A stretch of 26,681 nucleotides of DNA from Candidatus Collierbacteria bacterium GW2011_GWB1_44_6 (GCA_000998025.1 LCJG01000012.1:1-26681), one strand, 5' to 3'; positions 17,904-23,420 are shown, counted from the first letter of the stretch. Notes: generated from the letters alone by a model not told the origin. A program made the numbers and translations.

Positions 17904-17909
17904 TATAAT
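17904..17909 (+). promoter_or_regulatory. -10 box of HD-domain gene
   Basis: Consensus TATAAT three bases after the previous stop codon. Predicted start about 17916 leaves a 28-base leader containing a strong AGGAGG (17934-17939), 4 bases before the ATG. This gene is therefore of the Shine-Dalgarno class. Confidence 0.55.
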
Positions 17910-17943
17910 CTGAGGGCACATAAACAATATATTAGGAGGATTT

Positions 17944-18582
17944 ATGGACAAGAGGTTTTTGGCGGTGATGAGAGAACTTCAAGCTTTGGTTGCCCGGAAG
18001 AATGGCGAAGATACTTTACGCTTTTATCATGGCCCTAAGCACAGCGGTATGGTTTTGGGATACGTGATTGTCTTAGCTGAGTTGGCCCTATGTAGTGAAA
18101 CTGAGATAGAGGACTTGGCTCGGGCTGCGGCTGGACACGACCTGGAGCAGAAGCTGGGGCCGGAGAAGAACGAGATGGAAAGCATGCGACTAATTGGGGG
18201 CTGCATGAGACGTCATGGTTATTCTGAAGAAGAGATTAAAAGAACCACAAGCTTAGTTCCGGGGACAATCGTGTATTGGGTTGATGGGGAAATGCATCAA
18301 CGGGCGGAAAACATGAACCACCTTTCGCAAATACTGGCTGATGCAGACCTTAGTGCTTTGGGTGCCAGGGGTGACGACTTTGCCGACATGGCTCTGCGTC
18401 TCATGGCTGAGTTTGCGAAGAAACCGATCTCAGAGTTTACAAAGGAAGAAGTTATCGCCGGCTGGAAGAATCAGGTGAAATTCATGACCGGTCGCAGATA
18501 TCTCACGACGGAAGCAGAATTTCTATTTAGAAATAATTTCATTATGAATCTGGCTTATGCTCGCAGGATGGCCGGAATGTAA
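17944..18582 (+). CDS. HD-domain metal-dependent phosphohydrolase
   Basis: 212 residues. Motifs in order are YHGPKHS (H29, H33), AGHD (H65, D66), a later His in RRHGY (H91) and ADADLSALG (D133, D135), the H...HD...D pattern of the HD superfamily. These enzymes use one or two metal ions to cleave phosphate bonds in nucleotides or cyclic nucleotides. The sequence resembles small stand-alone HD proteins, not RelA/SpoT or a fused signalling protein; substrate unknown. The start is fixed by AGGAGG. The gene ends in a clear terminator at 18590-18614. It lies after the RmlC-like pair but has its own -10, so a shared pathway is uncertain. Confidence 0.82.
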   Translation: MDKRFLAVMRELQALVARKNGEDTLRFYHGPKHSGMVLGYVIVLAELALCSETEIEDLARAAAGHDLEQKLGPEKNEMESMRLIGGCMRRHGYSEEEIKRTTSLVPGTIVYWVDGEMHQRAENMNHLSQILADADLSALGARGDDFADMALRLMAEFAKKPISEFTKEEVIAGWKNQVKFMTGRRYLTTEAEFLFRNNFIMNLAYARRMAGM

Positions 18583-18589
18583 GAAGAAC

Positions 18590-18614
18590 ATCCCTCGGAG
18601 ACGGGGGATTTTTT
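18590..18614 (+). terminator. Rho-independent terminator of the HD-domain gene
   Basis: ATCCCTC pairs with GGGGGAT (one G-T pair) around a six-base loop, followed by six T. Confidence 0.88.
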
Positions 18615-18618
18615 ATAC

Positions 18619-18645
18619 AAAAAAACTCCTGGTTAGTACCAGGAG
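18619..18645 (-). terminator. Terminator overlapping the end of the 152-residue membrane protein gene
   Basis: CTCCTGG and CCAGGAG form a perfect 7-bp stem with loop TTAGTA; read on the minus strand it is followed by seven T. The TAA stop (18633-18635) is in the loop, so the stem is built from the last sense codons (Gly-Ser-Trp). Confidence 0.88.
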
Positions 18646-19091
18646 CCGTTGGTGATTCCTCGGTGCGGATTGTAGTCCTGCAGAGCAAGTCTGCCCGCTA
18701 CCATCAAAACCGCAGATAAAGCAGCCCATTTGATGACAGGCAGCCACAAAATGACAAGGAAAAACTGAGCGTAATTCATCGTAAAGACGGTCACCATAAT
18801 CCCCAAAAAGACGATGACAAAATATGTAAATATTTGGGGAACAAGATTTTGAGAGTAGATTAAACTTCCAGAGTTCGTGAAGCGATGAGTCCAGCGTTTA
18901 AAAATCTGATCAAGAAGAGAAACTACGATCAGGAAACAGATGGGGCCGCAAACGAACATGATGCCGCTAAATGAAGCATTGCCGATTAAACCAGATTCAG
19001 GAATTTTCGAAACCGCACCAAGAAGTTCGAGTATATAAAATGAACCTAACAGATATACAAGCTTGGCAAAATCCTTTATTTTGATTTCCAC
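18633..19091 (-). CDS. Small four-helix membrane protein, unknown function
   Basis: 152 residues from GTG 19091. A longer reading from TTG 19109 is possible, but AAAGGAGG at 19097-19104 sits 5 bases before the GTG, which decides the start. About four hydrophobic segments are visible (near LVYLLGSFYILELLG, GIMFVCGPICFLIVVSL, IFTYFVIVFLGIMVTVF, FFLVILWLPVIKWAALSAVL). The C-terminus is short and polar. No family recognised. It has its own promoter and a terminator overlapping its end, so it is a single-gene unit. Confidence 0.75.
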   Translation of the reverse strand: MEIKIKDFAKLVYLLGSFYILELLGAVSKIPESGLIGNASFSGIMFVCGPICFLIVVSLLDQIFKRWTHRFTNSGSLIYSQNLVPQIFTYFVIVFLGIMVTVFTMNYAQFFLVILWLPVIKWAALSAVLMVAGRLALQDYNPHRGITNGSWY

Positions 19092-19122
19092 GATAGCCTC
19101 CTTTGTCAATTTTCTTTGGGTT

Positions 19123-19151
19123 ATTTTATCCTATAGACTGGGGGTTTGCAA
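19123..19151 (-). promoter_or_regulatory. Promoter of the 152-residue membrane protein gene
   Basis: On the minus strand TTGCAA (19146-19151), 17-base spacer, TAAAAT (19123-19128). Predicted leader about 25 bases, carrying AAAGGAGG. The -35 begins 3 bases from the end of the zinc-ribbon gene. Confidence 0.75.
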
Positions 19152-19153
19152 GT

Positions 19154-19324
19154 TTAGGCTCGTTTAGGCTTAGGGGGGTGCTTGGCCTCACTGGCCTTGA
19201 TGCTGGCACAGATGGGGTCGTAGAGGGGTTCTGGGCGCCCAGATTTGGCGTCCAGATTCTGCTCGTAGTCCGAGTATACAAAGGGGTTGTGGCAATTTTG
19301 GCAGATAAGGATTTTGTCCGGCAT
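19154..19324 (-). CDS. Small zinc-ribbon-like protein, second metal pair incomplete
   Basis: 56 residues. MPDKILICQNC resembles the start of short stand-alone bacterial zinc-ribbon proteins (C8, C11, then F-x-Y and an EQ dipeptide at 21-22, later a PEP). A second CxxC is expected near 39-42 but only C39 is present, so the zinc site is incomplete or uses another ligand. The tail is Lys/Pro-rich. A longer in-frame reading to 19453 exists but would run through the upstream terminator and promoter. The TATAAT ending 6 bases before this ATG supports the short form. Function unknown; nucleic-acid or protein binding is typical for such ribbons. Confidence 0.68.
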   Translation of the reverse strand: MPDKILICQNCHNPFVYSDYEQNLDAKSGRPEPLYDPICASIKASEAKHPPKPKRA

Positions 19325-19330
19325 GTATGT

Positions 19331-19336
19331 ATTATA
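19331..19336 (-). promoter_or_regulatory. -10 box of zinc-ribbon gene, leaderless position
   Basis: Consensus TATAAT on the minus strand, 6 bases before ATG 19324, right after the T-run of the preceding terminator. No good -35. Confidence 0.55.
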
Positions 19337-19337
19337 T

Positions 19338-19361
19338 AAAAAATGCCCCCGTAGAGGGGGC
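19338..19361 (-). terminator. Terminator of the 154-residue unknown gene
   Basis: GCCCCC and GGGGGC form a 6-bp stem with a 5-base loop, followed on the minus strand by A and six T. It lies 7 bases after the TAA. Confidence 0.85.
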
Positions 19362-19367
19362 AGGAGT

Positions 19368-19832
19368 TTAGATGAACATTTTGTACATCTGACGTGTAAC
19401 TGTGAGAGTGAGGATTGAATTGTGACCAAAGGGATGGCGATAATAAAAATCAATCAGTTCACCCTTACGGTCGTATAAGCCGTTTCTAAAAAGACGCCGG
19501 GCTATGATGTGCCAGGAGTTTGGCTGACCGTCACGCGGGCTATTGTCATAGCCTTCCCAGGCAGCATGTTCAACAACAAACTCAGCTTGGCCGCGAGACA
19601 GATCATAACGGCCAAGGTCAAGGGTTTTGTATTTACCTGGATCTCCGTGTCCGGCTTTGAGAGAGGCTATGCGTTCATTTTCTGGAATGATCTCCGAAAC
19701 CATCAAGTGTCTTTCATGGTGCGGATATAGGCAGGGTACGGTGATTCCGTCAAGTGAGGTGGTGCCGATGGTGGCAAAAATAAATTCTATTGAAACAATC
19801 ACATCGCCGACAATTGGATTCTTTACAGTCAT
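19368..19832 (-). CDS. Hypothetical protein, 154 residues
   Basis: The start was placed at the second Met because GGAGG (19839-19843) lies 6 bases before ATG 19830-19832, while it would touch the first Met at 19838. The protein is soluble, mixed alpha/beta, with no signal peptide. Notable clusters are PHHERHLM near the middle, a strand-rich N-terminus and a C-terminus with FYYRHPFGHN. I do not recognise a family. It is a single-gene unit with its own TATAAT promoter and terminator. Confidence 0.72.
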   Translation of the reverse strand: MTVKNPIVGDVIVSIEFIFATIGTTSLDGITVPCLYPHHERHLMVSEIIPENERIASLKAGHGDPGKYKTLDLGRYDLSRGQAEFVVEHAAWEGYDNSPRDGQPNSWHIIARRLFRNGLYDRKGELIDFYYRHPFGHNSILTLTVTRQMYKMFI

Positions 19833-19864
19833 GCTCATCCTCCAGTTAAGGTACTTCAGAATAC

Positions 19865-19870
19865 ATTATA
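19865..19870 (-). promoter_or_regulatory. -10 box of the 154-residue gene
   Basis: Consensus TATAAT on the minus strand; no good -35. Predicted leader about 26 bases with a GGAGG Shine-Dalgarno. Confidence 0.5.
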
Positions 19871-19889
19871 TATGGGGAAGGGTTAGATT

Positions 19890-19929
19890 TCTGCCTCAAG
19901 GGCAGAGTATTTACTAGTGGACCTGGGGG
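19890..19929. repeat. 40-bp direct repeat, copy 1 (duplicate of tRNA-Ala 3' end and flank)
   Basis: Identical to 20035-20074 over 40 bases, offset 145. On the minus strand it equals the last 12 bases of the tRNA-Ala(CGC) gene plus 28 bases of its downstream flank, including a hairpin (TCTGCC / GGCAGA). Beyond the repeat the similarity resumes after a 4-base insertion (TTCG, 19930-19933) as GAATTG. Confidence 0.95.
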
Positions 19930-20016
19930 TTCGGAATTGCCCTCAGTAAATCTCTGCTGAGATTTCTTCGGGACCTGGCTCGATGTCGTCACATCTCCGC
20001 CCGTCCAATTCCCCCC
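19925..20016 (-). other. Candidate structured element, three-helix fold
   Basis: The ends pair as GGGGG + GAATTG (19925-19929, 19934-19939) with CAATTC + CCCCC (20006-20016), leaving TTCG bulged. Inside are two hairpins, AAATCTC/GAGATTT (19948-19965) and GATGT/ACATC (19982-19995). No reading frame of note. It could be a small RNA made by read-through from the tRNA or a mini mobile element. I compared it with SRP RNA and did not find the SRP core. Strand is uncertain. Confidence 0.35.
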
Positions 20017-20017
20017 G

Positions 20018-20058
20018 ACTAACAAACTAAATACTCTGCCTCAAGGGCAGAGTATTTA
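20018..20058 (-). terminator. Hairpin after tRNA-Ala(CGC), probable terminator
   Basis: TAAATACTCTGCC (20028-20040) and GGCAGAGTATTTA (20046-20058) form a perfect 13-bp stem with a 5-base loop. On the minus strand it starts 5 bases after the tRNA and is followed by GTTTGTTAGT, a poor T-run, so termination may be leaky. Confidence 0.55.
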
Positions 20059-20074
20059 CTAGTGGACCTGGGGG
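20035..20074. repeat. 40-bp direct repeat, copy 2 (overlaps tRNA-Ala 3' end)
   Basis: The partner of 19890-19929. Its right end (20063-20074) is the 3' end of the tRNA-Ala(CGC) gene, the layout usually seen for attachment-site duplication at tRNA genes. Confidence 0.95.
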
Positions 20075-20133
20075 GAATTGGACCCCCATCTTAGCAATGC
20101 GAATGCCATGTTCTACCGTTTAACTACAGGCCC
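20063..20133 (-). tRNA. tRNA-Ala (anticodon CGC)
   Basis: 71 bases. The acceptor stem GGGCCTG/CAGGTCC contains the G3-U70 pair that identifies alanine tRNAs. The anticodon stem TGGCA/TGCTA encloses the loop TTCGCAT (anticodon CGC, reads GCG). T-stem GGGGG/CCCCC. The 3-bp D-stem is short, and the T-loop reads TCCAATT, so the usual T55 is C. Discriminator A73; CCA is not encoded. Folded by hand, so a covariance-model scan could shift details. Confidence 0.82.
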
Positions 20134-20141
20134 GTGTGTTT

Positions 20142-20147
20142 ATTTTA
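20142..20147 (-). promoter_or_regulatory. -10 box of tRNA-Ala(CGC)
   Basis: TAAAAT on the minus strand, 8 bases before the tRNA 5' end; the -35 is weak. Confidence 0.45.
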
Positions 20148-20160
20148 GCACTTATTGAGC

Positions 20161-20188
20161 TTGACTAATTCTGATTTTCTGATAATAT
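20161..20188 (+). promoter_or_regulatory. Promoter of vapBC, leaderless position
   Basis: TTGACT (20161-20166), 16-base spacer, TAATAT (20183-20188), 6 bases to ATG 20195. It is divergent to the tRNA-Ala(CGC) promoter. Autoregulation by the AbrB-like antitoxin would be expected from the family. Confidence 0.72.
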
Positions 20189-20194
20189 GAAAGA

Positions 20195-20452
20195 ATGCAG
20201 ACTACGAGTATTATCAGAGAGAGAGGACAGTTAACGATTCCCGATGCGATTCGGAAAATGGTAGGCTGGGTCAATCCTATGTCAGCGGTATCAATTTCAG
20301 TTTTAAAGCCTGATGAGATCGTCATTAGACCTCACGTTCAGACGGTTGATTGGAATAAGGTTTGGGGTGCGATCCGTAAGTCGAGAGCCATTACAGGAAA
20401 AGGAGAGGTTGGTGCGTCTAAGTTTATGGAGTTAGACCGTAGCTCACACTAA
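20195..20452 (+). CDS. vapB: AbrB/MazE-fold antitoxin (VapB-like)
   Basis: 85 residues. The N-terminal half (IRERGQLTIPDAIRKMVGW) is the swapped-hairpin AbrB/SpoVT DNA-binding pattern. The C-terminal half (from about 50) is the usual toxin-wrapping tail. The stop is one base before the ATG of a PIN-domain toxin gene, the standard antitoxin-toxin order. It likely neutralises the toxin and represses its own promoter. It follows a TTGACT/TAATAT promoter with the start at the predicted transcript 5' end. Confidence 0.88.
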   Translation: MQTTSIIRERGQLTIPDAIRKMVGWVNPMSAVSISVLKPDEIVIRPHVQTVDWNKVWGAIRKSRAITGKGEVGASKFMELDRSSH

Positions 20453-20453
20453 G

Positions 20454-20885
20454 ATGAACTCAGTCGTTTTGGATACTTCAGTAGTAATTAAATGGTTGAA
20501 TCAGAGTAGTGAAGAGAATATTGATAAAGCTGATGAGATCATGGAAGCGGCACTGAGGGGTAAGATAAAGCTTTTTGCTCCTGAGCTTGCAAGGTATGAG
20601 TGTGGGAACGTCCTTCTAAAAGGGAAGAAGATGAATCCATCTGAAGCGCAAATAGTTTTAGGCACGGCTTACGCCTTACCCATTACTTTTATAAGTGAAT
20701 CGGAGGATATGGCGAAAGAAACATTTGAAATTGCTTTTGGTATGGGGATTACTTATTACGACGCTGCTTTTCTGTGCCTGGCCAAAAAAATTGATGCGAC
20801 TCTGGTCACGGAAAATATCAAACATCAGGCTGAATCAAAAGGAATAAAAGTGGTATCCCTCAGCGAATATATTGTTGTTTCATAG
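20454..20885 (+). CDS. vapC: PIN-domain ribonuclease toxin (VapC-like)
   Basis: 143 residues. The PIN pattern is clear: VLDTSVVIKW (D7), PELARYECGNVL (E44/E49), YYDAAFLCLA (D103) and LVTEN (E120). At the last site many PIN proteins have T-x-D; here it is T-E-N, so the fourth acid is shifted or replaced, which may lower activity. VapC toxins are metal-dependent RNases that often cut tRNA or the rRNA sarcin-ricin loop; the target here is unknown. The gene is coupled to vapB. Its end is followed within a few bases by the promoter of tRNA-Ala(GGC). Confidence 0.88.
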   Translation: MNSVVLDTSVVIKWLNQSSEENIDKADEIMEAALRGKIKLFAPELARYECGNVLLKGKKMNPSEAQIVLGTAYALPITFISESEDMAKETFEIAFGMGITYYDAAFLCLAKKIDATLVTENIKHQAESKGIKVVSLSEYIVVS

Positions 20886-20891
20886 TAAAAT
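20886..20891 (+). promoter_or_regulatory. -10 box of tRNA-Ala(GGC)
   Basis: TAAAAT directly after the vapC stop, 9 bases before the tRNA 5' end; no clear -35. Confidence 0.45.
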
Positions 20892-20900
20892 ATAGATGTT

Positions 20901-20973
20901 GGGCCCTTAGCTCATCTGGTAGAGCGCTTCGCTGGCAGCGAAGAGGTGGTCGGTTCGAGTCCGATAGGGTCCA
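20901..20973 (+). tRNA. tRNA-Ala (anticodon GGC)
   Basis: 73 bases. Acceptor GGGCCCT/AGGGTCC with G3-U70; D-arm AGCTCATCTGGTAGAGC; anticodon stem CTTCG/CGAAG with loop CTGGCAG (anticodon GGC, reads GCC/GCU); T-arm with the standard GGTTCGAGTCC. Discriminator A73; CCA not encoded. Confidence 0.95.
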
Positions 20974-20976
20974 CAA

Positions 20977-21001
20977 AATAAAACCCCGGATACTTCCGGG
21001 G
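20977..21001 (-). terminator. Terminator of the 108-residue gene
   Basis: CCCCGGA and TCCGGGG form a 7-bp stem with a 4-base loop. On the minus strand it is followed by TTTTATTTTG. It lies between convergent units and may also stop tRNA transcription, although the plus side lacks a T-run. Confidence 0.78.
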
Positions 21002-21007
21002 ATAAAG

Positions 21008-21334
21008 TTACTTGATGACCAAAGCGTCTTGAATTCCAAGAACTTCTTCGATATATGCTTCAATGGCGTTAATAAGAGTTTGCTGAAAAGTACTGTCGCT
21101 CACAATGACGATGGTGTGTTCCGGTCGGCCTTCTAGAAAAGAAACGCCTCCCAGGGGTTGGCCATGCTGGTCAAGAATCGGGATGTTCTCTTTCATGGTG
21201 GGGCTATGAGTGTTTGAGTGAGCATCAATACCGGCGAGGTGAAGAGACCAGATCGCCAATTCTTCGGGAAACAGATAGTTGGTTAATACTTTATTGGGCA
21301 ACAGATATCTTCTGATTGTAGTTTTGGGAGTCAA
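21008..21334 (-). CDS. Hypothetical protein, 108 residues
   Basis: Starts with TTG 21334, chosen because AAAAGGTGG lies just upstream and no in-frame ATG occurs before residue 47. The N-terminal half is hydrophobic/aromatic (RRYLLPNKVLTNYLFPEELA); the C-terminal half has PILDQHGQPLGG, then strand-helix elements. No signal peptide and no recognised family. It lies downstream of the ligase/TPR gene with its own TAAAAT box (21367-21372), and is terminated by a hairpin 6 bases after the stop. Confidence 0.65.
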   Translation of the reverse strand: MTPKTTIRRYLLPNKVLTNYLFPEELAIWSLHLAGIDAHSNTHSPTMKENIPILDQHGQPLGGVSFLEGRPEHTIVIVSDSTFQQTLINAIEAYIEEVLGIQDALVIK

Positions 21335-21366
21335 GGTGCCACCTTTTGGAGCGATGATTTGAGAAT

Positions 21367-21372
21367 ATTTTA
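21367..21372 (-). promoter_or_regulatory. -10 box of the 108-residue gene
   Basis: TAAAAT on the minus strand right after the TPR gene stop; predicted leader about 26 bases with the AAAAGGTGG element. No -35. Confidence 0.4.
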
Positions 21373-21374
21373 TC

Positions 21375-22115
21375 TTATTTTGGGGTGGCGGAGGAGGTGG
21401 CGTCGTCGCCTGATTTGGGGGAAAGTTTTTCGATGGCGGTGATTTCTTGCTGGAATTTGTAGTAGTTGTCAGAGCTGGGGTCGGCGAACTTAAGACCGGC
21501 CTTTAGGTATTGTAGGGCGCGGGTATTATCGTTTCTGGTCCGGTAGATGAGACCCATGTTGTAATAAGGAATATCCCAGTTTTGTTTCAGTTCGATAGAT
21601 TGGCTAAGAAGTTTGATGGCCTGATCGGAGTCGCCTAGATTGAAGAAAAGGATGCCAAGCTTGAGTCTGAGTTCCGGGTTAGTGGGGTCGAGAGCGACAG
21701 CTTGGGCCAAGTGAGAAACAGCGAAGTTTGAAGCGCCTTCGGCGACACCGATGAATGATTGGTAAATATCGGCGAGATTTTCCCAGACGAGAACACTATA
21801 TGGATTTAGGGTGGCGGCTTGTTTGCCAAAGTCGATGGAGCGCTGCATGTACTCTGAGGCGTTTTTCTTGTCTTCTGTGGTAGCTTCTTTTTTGTTCAAT
21901 AGGCTCAAGGCGGCATTCTTGAAGAACTGGGAGAGTAGCATTGGATAGCTGCTGTTGTATGGATCAAGTTTGGCGGCGTTAATTTCTTTTTGATAGGCAC
22001 CAACGGGGTTTGTGCCTATCATTTCGGCGGCCTGTTTGATTTCGATAGAGGCTGAGTAAGAAGGGATAGCGTAGATCCAATAAAAAGAGAGAAGTACCGC
22101 AGAAAGTAAGGTCAC
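21375..22115 (-). CDS. TPR part of a broken O-antigen-ligase/TPR protein
   Basis: 246 residues read from GTG 22115. The first residues (LLSAVLLSFYWIY) are a membrane helix, followed by three to four tetratricopeptide repeats (about 75-240). It overlaps the upstream ligase reading frame by 137 bases in another frame. Removing one copy of the 40-bp duplication at 22112-22191 joins both into a single 656-residue frame, so this is the 3' part of one gene. It might still be translated by re-initiation at the GTG. TPRs in such proteins probably mediate protein contacts in the envelope. Confidence 0.8.
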   Translation of the reverse strand: MTLLSAVLLSFYWIYAIPSYSASIEIKQAAEMIGTNPVGAYQKEINAAKLDPYNSSYPMLLSQFFKNAALSLLNKKEATTEDKKNASEYMQRSIDFGKQAATLNPYSVLVWENLADIYQSFIGVAEGASNFAVSHLAQAVALDPTNPELRLKLGILFFNLGDSDQAIKLLSQSIELKQNWDIPYYNMGLIYRTRNDNTRALQYLKAGLKFADPSSDNYYKFQQEITAIEKLSPKSGDDATSSATPK

Positions 22116-23385
22116 AATCCAAGGGAGAATGACGCTGTAGGGGGGCAGACCTCACAATCCAAGGGATAATGACGCTGTAGGGGTGCAGACCTTCACTTAC
22201 TTTGATATCTTGATAAAAAGTTTCCGGCTCACTTTTGGCTGAGATAGCAAGACTTATATCCTTGACGGATTTAAGACCGAGAAGTTTGAATTCAACCGTG
22301 AGAGCTATGAGAGCGACAATTCCTAAAACAATAGAGGTGAGGCTGGTCGGGGAAAAAATGAAAGAAATCAGAACCGTGAGCAAACAAAGAGAAAGAAAAA
22401 TATATGTCGGTTCATCGGTGTGAGAACTTCGATGACGGAAAGAAACCAGAAACGGCTTGAGGAAGGCAGTAATGAATGAAAGAGCACCGACGAGTCCGGT
22501 GGTGGTAATGAGCGTGAGGAAAAAACTGCTGGATTCCGGGAAACGGAGGGCCCAGAGGGCGTTGTCAACATTTAAGTAGCCTGGTCTGAGTCTGGTGAAG
22601 ACGGAGAGGTAGGTATCAGGACCTGTTCCGAGAAGGGCTGTTTGCCAGTTTTTGAAAATATCGACGGCAATGGACCAGCTCGCACGGTAGGGCAGTAGGA
22701 ATATTACTTGCTGACCGCTTTGTGGAAAGATGAGACTGATATTAATCAAAGAAGCGACGATCATAAAGATGGTAGCGGCAAAGAGCAAACTTTTGTGGAG
22801 CCAATTTTTAGAAACAATAAGGTATCCTATGGTGGAGAGCATGACGGAAACGGTGTAAATGAGGGCAATGAGTATTCCTCCTGTGGGGTTTAAAAGAGTA
22901 TTGTCCAACAGGTCGTAGGAAAAAATTCTTCCAGGGACACCAAAATATTGCAGAAGGGTGAAAAAACTCAGCAATGTAGCAGAAAGAATGGTGCCAAATA
23001 CCACACTATTTACCAAAACTCGGGATTTTTGAGATGAGGTGGTGGTTAGGAAAATAATAAGTAGGGCGATGAAAAAAGCTGTCTGGCCAAAGAGGCTGGC
23101 GTGTTTGGTGGGACTGAGCCAAACCGAAGAAATCACATGTGCAATGACTAGCAGAATCAGCGGAAGAAGGGCTGGTGAGGAGGTCAGAGAAAGCTTGCCT
23201 CGTATTAGACTCCTAACACACCAAGAAATAAGGGAGATACTGGCGAGTAAGGTTACCAAATAAAATTTGTTCAAAGTAAAAGGGTCGGCGGTGAAGGGGA
23301 GGAAAAAAAGTGGGGTAAGGAAGGCTAAGACAAAGGGGATAAATCTTAAGATTAAAGAAGAAAGTTTGTCTAGGCTACTGCGCAT
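21979..23385 (-). CDS. O-antigen ligase-like (Wzy_C) membrane protein, frameshifted by duplication
   Basis: 468 residues, about eleven membrane segments. The signature GTGPDTYLSVFTRLRPGYLN (near residues 250-270) followed by ALRFPESSSFFLTLITTTGLVG fits the Wzy_C/O-antigen ligase family, which joins sugar chains at the outer face of the membrane. The last roughly 65 residues (from about VRSAPLQRH) are an out-of-frame translation caused by the 40-bp duplication, so the natural protein probably continued into the TPR part. Start: TTGACT / 17 / TAAAAT with ATG 6 bases later. Substrate unknown; surface polysaccharide or glycoprotein building is likely. Confidence 0.82.
   Translation of the reverse strand: MRSSLDKLSSLILRFIPFVLAFLTPLFFLPFTADPFTLNKFYLVTLLASISLISWCVRSLIRGKLSLTSSPALLPLILLVIAHVISSVWLSPTKHASLFGQTAFFIALLIIFLTTTSSQKSRVLVNSVVFGTILSATLLSFFTLLQYFGVPGRIFSYDLLDNTLLNPTGGILIALIYTVSVMLSTIGYLIVSKNWLHKSLLFAATIFMIVASLINISLIFPQSGQQVIFLLPYRASWSIAVDIFKNWQTALLGTGPDTYLSVFTRLRPGYLNVDNALWALRFPESSSFFLTLITTTGLVGALSFITAFLKPFLVSFRHRSSHTDEPTYIFLSLCLLTVLISFIFSPTSLTSIVLGIVALIALTVEFKLLGLKSVKDISLAISAKSEPETFYQDIKVSEGLHPYSVIIPWIVRSAPLQRHSPLDCDLTFCGTSLFLLDLRYPFLLSLYRNQTGRRNDRHKPRWCLSKRN
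22112..22191. repeat. 40-bp imperfect tandem duplication causing a frameshift
   Basis: 22112-22151 and 22152-22191 match at 38 of 40 bases (differences G/T in AAGGGAGAAT/AAGGGATAAT and G/T in the G-run). 40 is not a multiple of 3, so it shifts the frame between the ligase and TPR parts. Without one copy, 21375-23385 is a single open frame of 1971 bases. Confidence 0.95.
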
Positions 23386-23391
23386 ATAGAC

Positions 23392-23420
23392 ATTTTAGGG
23401 ACTGACGATGTGGTAGTCAA
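23392..23420 (-). promoter_or_regulatory. Promoter of the ligase/TPR gene, leaderless position
   Basis: On the minus strand TTGACT (23415-23420), 17-base spacer, TAAAAT (23392-23397), 6 bases to ATG 23385. It lies entirely within the end of the preceding gene; the TAA stop of that gene is part of the -10. Confidence 0.8.

Larger units (their letters stand above)
20003..20083. repeat. Inverted repeat enclosing a 13-bp hairpin
   Basis: GTCCAATTCCCCCC (20003-20016) is the exact reverse complement of GGGGGGAATTGGAC (20070-20083), which is part of the T-arm and acceptor of tRNA-Ala(CGC). Between them is the perfect 13-bp hairpin at 20028-20058. The left arm can pair either with the tRNA arm or with 19925-19939. 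Confidence 0.9.

Noticed and set aside
19154..19453. Longer 99-residue version of the zinc-ribbon gene
   Set aside because: Its extra N-terminus would run through a clear terminator and the TATAAT box; the 56-residue start fits the family and the promoter.
19925..20016. Signal recognition particle RNA
   Set aside because: The ends pair and a CCAGGTCC stretch lies near the middle of the minus strand, but the conserved GGAAG-AGCA core opposite it is absent and the middle folds into other hairpins.
20018..20083. CRISPR-like or other regularly spaced array from the repeated hairpins
   Set aside because: Only two copies of the 40-base repeat, unequal surroundings, and one copy is tRNA sequence; no spacers and no cas genes.
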